Shown here: piece after piece, positions 6,617-15,243 of the stretch | Numbering within the stretch: the first letter of the stretch is position 1 | How the letters are laid out: every line of letters starts with the position of its first letter | NCBI RefSeq assembly: GCF_000729995.1 | Contig: NZ_JNFG01000032.1 | Span: forward strand, 23,764-87,763 | DNA from: Caballeronia sordidicola | GTDB taxonomy: Bacteria; Pseudomonadota; Gammaproteobacteria; Burkholderiales; Burkholderiaceae | DNA: 64,000 bases | Direction: 5' to 3' | Made by a program: the position numbers and the translations under genes | The notes under the pieces: model-generated | Seen by the model: only the letters and a program-made list of their open reading frames with translations | Told to the model about the DNA's origin: nothing | The model's database searches: none

Positions 6617-7738
6617 ATGCGGCTGGCCGACTTCATTTTGCGCGACATGGAAACGATCCTGGAACAGTGGGAGGCGTTCGCTCTCACCCTGTTCCCAGCA
6701 GCGGCAAGCATGAAATCGCTGGAATTGCGGGACCATGCGCAACAAATTCTGGAGGCTGTAGCCAAGGACTTAACGACCTCCCAGACCAGGGAAGCTCAAA
6801 GCGAAAAGTCGATGGGCCGCGCCCCGCAACTGATCGGAGCCTCGGAGACCGCTGCACAGACGCATGCGGTCCTGCGCGCGCGCAGCGGCTTCGAAATCAA
6901 CCAACTGACCGCCGAGTACCGCGCACTGCGTGCAAGCGTTCTTCGGTTGTGGATGGACGCCTGTCAGCCCAAGACGCCCAATCCCGATGACATCATGCGA
7001 TTCAACGAGGCTATCGACCAGGCGCTTGCCGAATCGATCAGCTTTTTCAGTGCCCAGGTAGACCAGGCTCGTAATCTCTTGCTTGGCATGCTTGGGCACG
7101 ACATGCGCAGTCCGCTCCAGACCATTCAGATGACAGCGGGCTATCTGGCGGCGCTGAACGCGGGGGAAAAGGTGTCGGGAGCCGCGACCCGTTTGATCCA
7201 CAGCGGCGCTCGCATGCAAGCGCTGCTGGACGATATGCTCGATTTCAATCGAACCAAACTGGGTTTGGGTATCAATATCTCTCCAACCAACGTCGACTTG
7301 GCCGATCTGTTTGCCGACGAATTGAACCTGGTGCGGGCAGCGCACCCGGACCACCAGATCGATCTGGAAGTGGAGGGGGACTCCCAGGGTGTCTGGGACG
7401 GCCGGCGTTTGCAGCAGTTGCTCGGCAACCTGGTCCTGAACGCGATTAAGTACGGAACGCCAGACGCGCCGGTAAGGGTGACAATCACCGGCGAGGAGCA
7501 GGAAGTCCGTTTCGAGGTCAAGAATAACGGGAACGCCATCGAGCAACAGGTTCTGGATCAGATCTTTGATCCTCTCCGGCGAGGCCCGGATCAAGAGAAC
7601 AAATATGACGCAGACGGCAACTTGGGGCTCGGGCTCTATATAGCGCGTGAGGTTGCCAAGGCCCACGGCGGTGGCATCGACGCGCGATCTGACGAGGCCG
7701 AAACGGTGTTCGCTGTGCGTCTGCCGCGTCGCAAATAA
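6617..7738 (+). CDS. Soluble sensor histidine kinase with RsbRD-like N-terminus
   Basis: 373 residues without membrane segments. Residues 1-145 are helical (FILRDMETILEQWEAFA... and a GFEINQLTAEYRALR motif) and resemble the RsbRD N-terminal sensor domain found on some kinases. The H-box is LGMLGHDMRSPL with His161. The catalytic domain follows with an N-box (LLGNLVLNAIKYG), an EVKNNGNAI G1-like segment in place of the usual DNG, and GLGLYIAREVAKAHGG. The N-for-D change in the G1 box is unusual and may weaken ATP binding. The adjacent divergent receiver protein is the probable phosphorylation target. Confidence 0.88.
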   Translation: MRLADFILRDMETILEQWEAFALTLFPAAASMKSLELRDHAQQILEAVAKDLTTSQTREAQSEKSMGRAPQLIGASETAAQTHAVLRARSGFEINQLTAEYRALRASVLRLWMDACQPKTPNPDDIMRFNEAIDQALAESISFFSAQVDQARNLLLGMLGHDMRSPLQTIQMTAGYLAALNAGEKVSGAATRLIHSGARMQALLDDMLDFNRTKLGLGINISPTNVDLADLFADELNLVRAAHPDHQIDLEVEGDSQGVWDGRRLQQLLGNLVLNAIKYGTPDAPVRVTITGEEQEVRFEVKNNGNAIEQQVLDQIFDPLRRGPDQENKYDADGNLGLGLYIAREVAKAHGGGIDARSDEAETVFAVRLPRRK

Positions 7739-7954
7739 TGCGCGGCATGTTTTCGGCGCTGACTTTCTAAAGGACGTGACGATTTCAACAGCAAGACCGT
7801 TGCCTACATCGCCACGACTTGATCCAGGCGGGTATTAGTGCGCTTTAGCGGACGCGGGCTGTCTGCCTTAATTCAGCCCGCAAGGAGGACGTAGCCATGC
7901 CCACATCTGTATTGCCCTTCCGCTTTTGCCCCAGACCGATACTGATTCAAAACG

Positions 7955-7988
7955 CACGCCGCTTTGCTTCAACGCGAAAAGCGGCGTG
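7955..7988 (-). terminator. Terminator of the hybrid kinase gene
   Basis: An 11-bp perfect stem, CACGCCGCTTT (7955-7965) with AAAGCGGCGTG (7978-7988), lies just past the stop codon of the leftward kinase gene at 7994. On the minus strand the stem is followed by CGTTTTG. Confidence 0.6.
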
Positions 7989-7993
7989 TCAGT

Positions 7994-9916
7994 TTAGCTC
8001 GCAGCCCTGAGCGCCTTGGCGAGTTCAGCCAAAAGGTACGGTTTGACGACGAAGGTGAAATCGTCGATGCGTCCATACTGCGCGCGTAATGCTGGAAGCG
8101 GATAGCCCGACGCCAGTATCACCTTGAGATCGGGACGGAGTTCGCGCGCCAGGCGCGCCAGTTGAATACCGCTCATGCCCTTCGGCATGACTACGTCGGT
8201 GAACAGGATGTCGATATCGGAACGGCGCTCCAGGATCGCCATTGCGTCGACGCCGTTGGCCGCAGTCGCGACCTCGTAGCCTATGCTGCGAAAAAGCTGC
8301 CCCGCCGCGTCCAGTACGTCCGGCTCATCTTCCACTATCAGGACCGTATCCACGCGCTCGTCAGCCGCGACAATCCTGTCATCTGGCGCGCCTTCAACCA
8401 CGGGCAAGTACATGCTGACGGTCGTACCCTTGCCCTCTTCGCTGTCGATCACGACGTCGCCACCGGACTGGGCGATGAATCCATAGACCTGGCTCAGGCC
8501 CAGCCCCGTGCCCTTGCCAATTTCCTTGGTCGTAAAAAACGGCTCGAACGCCCGTGCCACCACCGCCGGCGGCATGCCGGAGCCGGTATCAGAGACAGAA
8601 ACGCAGACGTAAGCACCCGGCGCCAGATTTCCCACCTCCCCAACACCCAAATGCACACTCTCGACGATGACCTCCAGTTTTCCGCCATCGGGCATCGCAT
8701 CGCGCGCGTTGACAACCAGGTTCAGCAACGCCGCCTCGAAGCGGGCGGCATCCAGCGAAACGGTCCCGGCGTCACGCGCCGGCCGTATTTTCATCTCGAT
8801 GGCGGAATTTCCCGCGCGACGAAGCACGGGTTCGAAACTGCTGATCACCGCGTTCAGGTCATAATTTTCGACCATGAGCGGTTGCTGACGGGCGAAAGAA
8901 AGCAGTTGCTGGGTCATGAGCGCACCGCGATCGACGGCGCGCCGCACGGCATCCAGTACTTTCTTGTCGGCGTAACTTTGCGTTCGCGTGGCCAGCACAT
9001 CCACGCTGCTTGAGATGATCGCCAGCAGGTTATTGAAGTCGTGGGCAATGCCCCCGGTGAGCTGGCCGATCGCTTCCATTTTCTGCGATTGGAAAAGCGC
9101 TGAATTGGCCCGCTCAAGGGCTTCCAACGCCTGCTTTCGTTCCGTTATATCCCGCGTGACCTTGGCGAATCCCAGCAGTTTTCCCGCCTCGTCGTGGATC
9201 GCGTCGACAACGACGTGCGCCCAAAATCGCGTTCCGTCTTTCCGTACACGCCAGCTTTCCTGTTCGAACCGCCCTTCGGTTGCGGCCGTTGTCAGAGTCT
9301 GAGCAGGCAGACCTTTCGCCCGGTCTTCTTCGGTATAAAAGACGGCGAAATTCGAACCGACGATTTCCTCTTGCTTGTAGCCCTTGATGCGTTCGCCGCC
9401 AGCATTCCAGTTTGTGACCACGCCCGTCGGGGAGATCATGTAGATCGCATAATCGGTCACGCTCTGAACGAGCAGGCGGAACCTGTCCTCGCTTTCGCGC
9501 AACGCCTCTTCGGCCGCTTTACGCTCGGTAATGTCGCGCGTGATCTTGGCGAAGCCGATCAGCTCGCCTGAGGGACCCCAGATCGGATCGACTACGACGC
9601 TTGCCCAAAAACGCGTGCCGTCCCTTCGCACCCGCCAGCCTTCATCTTCGAACTTTCCCTGTTCGCGGGCGGTTTGTAATGCCCGCGTCGGCTTGCCCGA
9701 GCGCCGGTCCTCCTCGGTATAAAACAGGGAAAAGTGCTGGCCGATGATCTCGTGCGCAGCATACCCTTTGAACCGTTCCGCCCCGGCGTTCCAGCTGCTG
9801 ACAATCCCTTCAGGGTTCAGCATGTAGATGGCGTAATCGGTGATGCCCGTGACGAGTAGTTGAAAGCGCTGTTCCTCGCTCAGATCACGGATCTTTCCGC
9901 ACTCTTCAGATTTCAT
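7994..9916 (-). CDS. PAS-PAS hybrid sensor histidine kinase/response regulator
   Basis: 640 residues, no membrane segment. Two PAS domains (about 15-135 and 145-262) are near copies of each other: both contain TDYAIYM, WNAG.ER.KGY, FYTEEDR, the RVR+DGTRFWA strand, and a GFAK.TRDITERK exit helix. The transmitter has His292 in GGIAHDFNNLLA, followed by an ATPase domain (LNLVVNARDAMPDGG; SDTGSGMPP; GKGTGLGLSQVYG) and a C-terminal receiver with Asp574 (LFTDVVMP) and Lys625 (FVVKPY). The DFNNLL H-box places it in the kinase group that commonly carries an attached receiver. The signal is unknown; the PAS domains probably bind a cytosolic ligand or cofactor. Confidence 0.93.
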   Translation of the reverse strand: MKSEECGKIRDLSEEQRFQLLVTGITDYAIYMLNPEGIVSSWNAGAERFKGYAAHEIIGQHFSLFYTEEDRRSGKPTRALQTAREQGKFEDEGWRVRRDGTRFWASVVVDPIWGPSGELIGFAKITRDITERKAAEEALRESEDRFRLLVQSVTDYAIYMISPTGVVTNWNAGGERIKGYKQEEIVGSNFAVFYTEEDRAKGLPAQTLTTAATEGRFEQESWRVRKDGTRFWAHVVVDAIHDEAGKLLGFAKVTRDITERKQALEALERANSALFQSQKMEAIGQLTGGIAHDFNNLLAIISSSVDVLATRTQSYADKKVLDAVRRAVDRGALMTQQLLSFARQQPLMVENYDLNAVISSFEPVLRRAGNSAIEMKIRPARDAGTVSLDAARFEAALLNLVVNARDAMPDGGKLEVIVESVHLGVGEVGNLAPGAYVCVSVSDTGSGMPPAVVARAFEPFFTTKEIGKGTGLGLSQVYGFIAQSGGDVVIDSEEGKGTTVSMYLPVVEGAPDDRIVAADERVDTVLIVEDEPDVLDAAGQLFRSIGYEVATAANGVDAMAILERRSDIDILFTDVVMPKGMSGIQLARLARELRPDLKVILASGYPLPALRAQYGRIDDFTFVVKPYLLAELAKALRAAS

Positions 9917-10359
9917 TATTTTAGGTCCACGTGTTCTAGTGGAGATGTAATCAAAGGGTGCTGCGTCGCAAAAATCGGCGCACGCTATTACCTTTGTATT
10001 CTAGGCAAGGCGAGCGAAAGATTCATATTAACCTCAAAGACCTCAGGATCTCAGATACTGCAATAAACCGTGCCACGCAGCTTCCTTTTCAGTGCCCGGT
10101 TGCGTCAGGGCTTCTGCGATCGACTGGGAATGCTCTCGCGAACGAAGCGGATTGAAGCCGTCTTCCTCTTGCCGTTCGATCAAATTCGGGTTCAGAACAG
10201 CGCTTTTTTCTGACGTTTAAAACGAAGGGTGCCAGGCACGGCGCTCGAGCGGGGAAGACGCAATCGATCACGGCCGTTATGCCGGTCGCGATACCTACGC
10301 TGCCACAATCGGGCTCGCTGATAACGAGGGAAGGGCTGACATGCCCCCGCAAAAAACGG
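9917..10359. other. Intergenic region, no gene seen
   Basis: About 440 bp lie between the hybrid kinase start and the end of the diguanylate cyclase gene. An open stretch on the minus strand (10089-10352) lacks protein-like composition and a ribosome-binding site. I see no repeat or RNA element. Confidence 0.5.
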
Positions 10360-11559
10360 TCAGGTCGGTTTCGGTGAGTCCTTCGTGACGTCGGCCGTCT
10401 CGTCGCCCGTGGAGACCGCAGAGACGACGCGATTTCGTCCCATGGCCTTGGCCGAGTAGAGCGCTGCGTCGGCTCGCGCCATCAGGTTTGCCAGCATTTC
10501 ATTAGCTTGATATTCGTCCACGCCGGCACTGAAGGTGCACGTCAGTTCTCCGTGAAGCACGGATAGCGTCGACGCGGCCAGATGCAGGCGCAAACTGTTC
10601 ACCAGCGTGAGCGCGTCCGCCCTGGTTGTCTCAGGGAACAATATCGCAAACTCTTCCCCGCCAAGCCGCCCGAAAATGTCTCCTCGCCGGATGCCCTGCG
10701 ACACAATCGAGGAAAAGTGAGCGAGTGCGCGATCTCCGGCCGCGTGGCCGTGAGCGTCATTGACTGCCTTGAAGTGATCAATGTCGAGGATTGCAACCGC
10801 GAACCGGGATTTTGTGCGGTTGGTGCGCTCCAGCTGCAACTCGGCCTGAGCCATGAACTCGCGCCGCACGAGGGCGCCAGTCAACTCATCGATAGCCGCC
10901 AGCCGCTCCATCCTCTCCGCCATGCGGTCATAGGCAAGCATGAGCGCGCCGATCGAGAGACACGGCAGGGTGACAATGCCGAGCGCGAGAAACGCAATGG
11001 TCATTGGCGTTGGCTCGAGAAACCGCGTGTGATGTTCCCAGCCAAGGCCAGCAGCGAGCCCGCGAGCAATATGAACGAACCCGCCGACTGCGGCGACAAT
11101 CGCGACGAACTGGTAACTGTATCCCGGTCGATGCAGCGGCCTCTTCGTATAGGTGGTCCAGGCCACCATCAGACGGACATAGGCGAGGAAGCCGGACATC
11201 ACGACAATCCGGGCATCCGCATTCGGCGAGAAAAAGCTCCAGTGGACAATGCCGGCCACCAATAGCACGAACGCCACAACTTCATGGAGCCGCGAAGGTC
11301 GAAGGCCGAAGAATAATCGGCAACCCTGCAGTACGAGGAATGCGGCGCCGGCGAATAGGGAACTTGCGAATACGACCGTGAGCGGTGTCGGTGAACTGTC
11401 ACTGAACGCCAATGCGACAAGTGCGGCCACAATCAGGACGTTTGCACTGATCCAGCGAAACAATCCAGGTATCCTGGACCGCACCAGCGAGCCGAATACG
11501 ACTGCGCTGATCGCGCCGGACATGATTCCGACAACGTAGAGAGTGACAGAACTGAACAT
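10360..11559 (-). CDS. Membrane-bound diguanylate cyclase (GGEEF)
   Basis: Makes cyclic di-GMP from two GTP. The N-terminal 210 residues contain about six hydrophobic membrane spans without a periplasmic sensor domain. The GGDEF domain follows (IDELTGALVRREF at 223-235; LDIDHFKAVND for metal and substrate), with an intact active-site GGEEF at 300-304. An RxxD inhibitory site (RRGD, 291-294) is five residues upstream, so product inhibition is expected. The C-terminus ends with a short Ser/Thr/Asp-rich tail. It stands alone; the next gene on the same strand is about 430 bp upstream. Confidence 0.93.
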   Translation of the reverse strand: MFSSVTLYVVGIMSGAISAVVFGSLVRSRIPGLFRWISANVLIVAALVALAFSDSSPTPLTVVFASSLFAGAAFLVLQGCRLFFGLRPSRLHEVVAFVLLVAGIVHWSFFSPNADARIVVMSGFLAYVRLMVAWTTYTKRPLHRPGYSYQFVAIVAAVGGFVHIARGLAAGLGWEHHTRFLEPTPMTIAFLALGIVTLPCLSIGALMLAYDRMAERMERLAAIDELTGALVRREFMAQAELQLERTNRTKSRFAVAILDIDHFKAVNDAHGHAAGDRALAHFSSIVSQGIRRGDIFGRLGGEEFAILFPETTRADALTLVNSLRLHLAASTLSVLHGELTCTFSAGVDEYQANEMLANLMARADAALYSAKAMGRNRVVSAVSTGDETADVTKDSPKPT

Positions 11560-11992
11560 AGGTTTTCAGTAGGCAAGGTGACCGAAAAGATCCGCGCGAG
11601 GCCGAATAGGTTAAGCGCCTGACACTCTCGTTTTCGCGTTGTACGAAGGTGCTGAACGACGCCGCCGAGGCTGAGATAATACGCTCTGGCACTAAATCTT
11701 CATAGAAATCTGCGGCGATCCAGCGTTCGCGCGCGCTGGCGGAGCGGCATTTGTTCACAACGCTGGAATCAGCCGGGACTAGCCGGCGTGCTCCGCTCGA
11801 ATTCTCCTGGCCGCGCACTGAGCGGAGCGCCGTTCTGGCTGTCAGCTGCTTTATAGCTTTGGCGCAGCGTGAAGCAGCGGAGCGGGTTGGCGCGATGGGT
11901 TTGCGCGACCGCTCGAATCAGGTCTGCTAAAGAAGTGCTCGAGCAAGGCGGGAATGACGGGCTTGGGAAGTCGGGAATCTTGAGGCAACAAC
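11560..11992. other. Intergenic region, no gene seen
   Basis: About 430 bp upstream of the diguanylate cyclase. Several overlapping open stretches exist on both strands, but none has a credible start or protein-like composition. It presumably holds the cyclase promoter. Confidence 0.45.
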
Positions 11993-12277
11993 CTAAAGCG
12001 CCGACTGATCGCCGCACACGCGAGTCGCGGCTCCAGGATTGCTGCCGCGCGCAAAACCCGAGATCAGGGTCAACGCCGTTCGCAACATATCGTCGGACAC
12101 TGTGCTGTCTTTTGGCCGCGCGAATGGTTTGATCGTCTTGTCCGTGCACTCGTTGCCCCTGACGCGGTCGCTCGGCGGCGCCGCGCTGCGAATGACGTTA
12201 TCGGCGGCGACGTTTGCGAACACGCTCCCGCTGGCTGCCAAAGCAAATGCAGCAACCCAGTGTTTCGTCCGTTTCAT
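11993..12277 (-). CDS. Small exported hypothetical protein (94 aa)
   Basis: The ATG at 12275-12277 is preceded on the minus strand by GAGAGAAGG. The product starts MKRTKHWVAAFALAASGSVFA, a clear signal peptide, followed by a short mature region of about 73 residues with a possible Cys pair (ECTDK and RVCGDQ). Mature residues are mixed polar with no repeat. I do not recognise the family; export to the periplasm or beyond is the only inference. Confidence 0.6.
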   Translation of the reverse strand: MKRTKHWVAAFALAASGSVFANVAADNVIRSAAPPSDRVRGNECTDKTIKPFARPKDSTVSDDMLRTALTLISGFARGSNPGAATRVCGDQSAL

Positions 12278-12436
12278 GCCTTCTCTCACCGGTCGATTAA
12301 CAAGCAGAACTGGCGATTATCGTGGCCAACTCATAACGGGGTCAACTGAGTCACGCCGCACCCCGCTGCATTGACTCATTCGTCTGGAATAACCCGCTAC
12401 TTCATCCGATAATACAAATGTCACCCGGCTCCCGCC

Positions 12437-13240
12437 ATGACCGAACTCGAAACCTCTGTCGTCGTGTTCTTGTGCCTGCTCGCGGCCACGGGGCTTGGCG
12501 TGATGGTGCGCCCGCTGCTGCCTGAGGAACACAAGGCGCATGAAACCGTGCAATTGCTCAAGCTGGTGGTCGGCATGCTGGTAACGTTTGCGGCGCTCGT
12601 GCTGGGTTTGCTGACGGCATCGTCGAAAACAACCTTCGATACCACCACGACCGACATCCGTACCTACGCCGCCGCGCTGATCCAACTCGATAACACCCTG
12701 CGCGAGTACGGCCCCGATGCCGACGTTCCTCGCCGGATCCTGCGCGCCTACACGGCGGCCGCGATTGCGTCCACCTGGGCGCAGGAACCGCCGCCTCCCG
12801 GCGACTATTATGAGAAGACGCTGGTGCCGGGCACAGGCACAGACAATCTTGACAGCCGCGCGCTGGGCGCCATGCTTGAACGAGCGCAACGATACACTCG
12901 CGCGTTGCAGCCGACGGATCAGTTCCACCAGAAGCTTGCCGAAGAAGCGCAAGACCGGTTTGACCGGCTGATCCAGCAACGCTGGAAGATCGTGGAGGAA
13001 GCGCGCGGTTCGGCTTCGTCGCCGTTCGACCGGATTCTCGTCTTCTGGCTGCTCGTCATCTTCCTTTGCTTCGGACTGATCGCACCACGTAACGCACTGG
13101 CGCTGGTTACGATCATGCTCGGGGCGTTATCGATAGCGTCCACGGTGCTCGTGATCCTCGATCTCGACACACCGTTCACGGGTTCCATCCTCGTGCCGAG
13201 CCAGTCGATGCGCGACGCGCTTGCTTATCTCAGCCGCTGA
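12437..13240 (+). CDS. DUF4239 (bestrophin-like) membrane protein
   Basis: 267 residues with two hydrophobic segments at the N-terminus (VVVFLCLLAATGLGVMV and VVGMLVTFAALVLGLL), a cytosolic or periplasmic helical middle (about 65-205) and two spans at the C-terminus (ILVFWLLVIFLCFGLIA and VTIMLGALSIASTVLVILDL). The order, the LGLLTASSKTTFD segment after the second span and the DLDTPFTGSI ending match DUF4239 proteins, which are described as bestrophin-like and could form an ion channel. Function unproven. A methyltransferase gene follows after 47 bp. Confidence 0.8.
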   Translation: MTELETSVVVFLCLLAATGLGVMVRPLLPEEHKAHETVQLLKLVVGMLVTFAALVLGLLTASSKTTFDTTTTDIRTYAAALIQLDNTLREYGPDADVPRRILRAYTAAAIASTWAQEPPPPGDYYEKTLVPGTGTDNLDSRALGAMLERAQRYTRALQPTDQFHQKLAEEAQDRFDRLIQQRWKIVEEARGSASSPFDRILVFWLLVIFLCFGLIAPRNALALVTIMLGALSIASTVLVILDLDTPFTGSILVPSQSMRDALAYLSR

Positions 13241-13287
13241 AACGCTTGACGCTTAACGTGACGATTAACTTCCCGCCCAATTTTCTG

Positions 13288-14022
13288 ATGCCATCCACGC
13301 TCTACACTGACCCGCGCCTGGTTGCGCTGTATGACACCCTGAATCCCTTCGCCGCCGATACCGACTTCTACCTGGCGTTGGCTGCAGGCATGCAGCGCGT
13401 GATTGATCTCGGTTGCGGAACGGGTTTGCTCGCGTGCGAACTGGCGTCGCGGGGGCATCGGGTGATGGCGGTCGATCCCGCGCCCGAGATGTTGCATGTG
13501 GCGCGACATAGGCCGAACGGCGATAGCGTTCAGTGGATTGAAGGCGACGCTCGCGCGCTCGCCTTGCTGCCTCCTGCCGACCTGCTGGTGATGACGGGCC
13601 ACGTCGCGCAAGTTTTTCTCGACGACACCGCATTCCTCAATACCCTCAAAGCCGCCCGCTACGCGCTGCGCGACGGCGGCACCCTGGCGTTCGAGAGCCG
13701 TAATCCGGCCGCGCGAGCGTGGGATTTCTGGACGCCCGCGCAATCACGCAGGTTGATCGAAGTGAACGGGGTCGGCGAGGTGGAGGTGTGGCAGGACGAC
13801 GTGAGCGCAAGCCCGGAGTCGGGTATTCGCTTCAACACGTATTATCGATTCGAGGCGACAGGCGAGACGCTGACGTCCGCGAGCGAACTGCGCTTTCGCA
13901 CTCAGGACGAACTCACCGCGCAGCTCGAAGCCGCAGGGTTCCGCCACCTCGTGTGGCAGGGCGACTGGGATGGAGCAGCGGTATCGGCCGCGAGCCGGGA
14001 ACTAATTGGGGTCGCGCGCTGA
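13288..14022 (+). CDS. Class I SAM-dependent methyltransferase
   Basis: Start ATG 13288 (MPSTLYTDPRLVALYD) is preferred over an upstream TTG. Motif I is VIDLGCGTGLLACELASRG, followed by the acidic motif-II residue in VMAVDPAPEML, then GDARAL and LLVMTGHVAQVFLDD, giving the standard Rossmann-fold SAM site. The C-terminal half (RFEATGETLTSASELRFRTQDELTAQLEAAGF) is the usual substrate lid. No substrate can be named. It follows the DUF4239 gene at short spacing and may share its transcript. Confidence 0.88.
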   Translation: MPSTLYTDPRLVALYDTLNPFAADTDFYLALAAGMQRVIDLGCGTGLLACELASRGHRVMAVDPAPEMLHVARHRPNGDSVQWIEGDARALALLPPADLLVMTGHVAQVFLDDTAFLNTLKAARYALRDGGTLAFESRNPAARAWDFWTPAQSRRLIEVNGVGEVEVWQDDVSASPESGIRFNTYYRFEATGETLTSASELRFRTQDELTAQLEAAGFRHLVWQGDWDGAAVSAASRELIGVAR

Positions 14023-14057
14023 ATCGACGAATGCAACGACCTGATCCTGCAGCCGGA

Positions 14058-14240
14058 TCAGAACTCGACCGCTACGAAATCGTCTTTGCCGACGTCGCAC
14101 AGCGGACAACGCCACGTATCCGGGATCTCGGCGAAACGGGTTCCGGCCGCAATGCCTTCTTCCGGCAAACCGTCTTCTTCGTTGTATATCCAGCCACAAA
14201 TCAGGCAAACCCAGCTTTTATATTCTAAAACTTCACTCAC
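14058..14240 (-). CDS. Rubredoxin
   Basis: A 60-residue one-domain iron protein. It starts at GTG (14238-14240), with AAGAG about 6 nt upstream; no ATG lies at a suitable place. The two CxxC knuckles that hold one iron are WVCLICGWIYNEEDG and WRCPLCDVGKDDF, with the conserved GTRFAEIPDTW between them. Rubredoxins pass single electrons, for example to alkane hydroxylases or oxygen-detoxifying enzymes; no such partner is adjacent. It is transcribed divergently from the DUF4399 gene. Confidence 0.95.
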   Translation of the reverse strand: MSEVLEYKSWVCLICGWIYNEEDGLPEEGIAAGTRFAEIPDTWRCPLCDVGKDDFVAVEF

Positions 14241-14612
14241 GACAGACTCTTTTTTCTCGTTCGACAAAACATCGTTAAATATTCGACTCGGCGGCTGAAT
14301 GCCCGAAAGTTCGCCTTTCGGGCGCACCGCACGCGGTCGCCGAAACATTCGGCGACCCGCATAGTACCGGAATGTCGGAACCGGTTCATCGAAGTGGAAC
14401 AGCGCCGGGGCAGCGTAAAAGCATGGATCTGCGTGATTTCTTATGCTCGGTGTATCCTCTCCCCGGCGGTTTTTGAGTCCTTTGCGTGGCGTCTGGAGGA
14501 TCGTGCTGCGTCGGACCAAGCGCAGCGCGTGTTACGCCAAGCATGTCGCACGAAACCGTTTTGGCCTGCCCGGTAGTTGATCAGGCAGCCGCATTCTCTT
14601 GGGAGCAAAAAA
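14241..14612. other. Divergent intergenic region (rubredoxin / DUF4399)
   Basis: About 370 bp between two divergently transcribed genes; both promoters should lie here. An open frame runs upstream of the rubredoxin start but has no protein-like composition. No clear repeat was seen. Confidence 0.5.
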
Positions 14613-15020
14613 ATGATGTTCAAGAAACTGTTGTCGGGAGCGGTGTTGTCGAGCGTTTTCCTTGTGGCCGTTGCGGTGCACGCGCAGCAAGCCCGGGTGT
14701 TTTTCGTCGAACCGAAAGACGGCGCGACCGTCACAAGCCCGGTGCATGTGGTCTTCGGCCTGGAGGGCATGGCGCTCGCGCCGGCCGGCGATAAAGACCC
14801 GCAAAAAGGTCATCACCATCTGCTGATCGATGCAGGCCCGATGCAAAAGGGTCTCGTGATCCCAATGAACGATAAATCGCTGCATTTCGGCAAGATGCAG
14901 ACGGAAGCGGACGTGACGCTGCCCCCGGGCGATCACACGCTCACCCTGCAATTCGGCGACGGCGCGCACCAGTCGTTTGGACCGGAAATGAGCCAGACGA
15001 TCAAGATCCACGTGAAATAA
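14613..15020 (+). CDS. DUF4399 periplasmic protein
   Basis: Start ATG 14613 has GGGAG (14601-14605) at good spacing. A signal peptide (MFKKLLSGAVLSSVFLVAVAVHA) precedes a beta-rich mature domain: ARVFFVEPKDGATVTSP, VVFGLEGMALAPAGD, then a His-rich GHHHLLIDAG and a C-terminal LPPGDHTLTLQFGDGAH. This arrangement is the DUF4399 family, periplasmic Ig-like proteins. The HHH and other His residues hint at metal binding, as in other small periplasmic Ig-like proteins, but this is inference. A strong terminator follows. Confidence 0.88.
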   Translation: MMFKKLLSGAVLSSVFLVAVAVHAQQARVFFVEPKDGATVTSPVHVVFGLEGMALAPAGDKDPQKGHHHLLIDAGPMQKGLVIPMNDKSLHFGKMQTEADVTLPPGDHTLTLQFGDGAHQSFGPEMSQTIKIHVK

Positions 15021-15082
15021 AGATTGTTGTGCCGGATTTCACCGATCGGGGCGAGGCCGCTCTGGGACTGGCGCTCATCTCA

Positions 15083-15109
15083 AAAACGCGGCGCGGCCGC
15101 GTTTTTTTT
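15083..15109 (+). terminator. Rho-independent terminator after the DUF4399 gene
   Basis: ACGCGGC-GCG-GCCGCGT hairpin followed by eight T residues, 60 bp beyond the stop codon. Confidence 0.85.
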
Positions 15110-15243
15110 GCGGCTTATTTTTCAACCTACTGCGCCGCTCGCCTTGTCCTGATGGCATAGGACCTGTAAGCGGCCTCCAGGCACGCCGGTCAAGACCGGT
15201 ACAATGGCCCCTTCCAGTATTTGCACTTTTCCGGCTGCCTCCC

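Noticed and set aside
10089..10352. 87-codon minus-strand frame between hybrid kinase and diguanylate cyclase
   Set aside because: No ribosome-binding site, unusual Cys/Pro/Arg composition, no motif.
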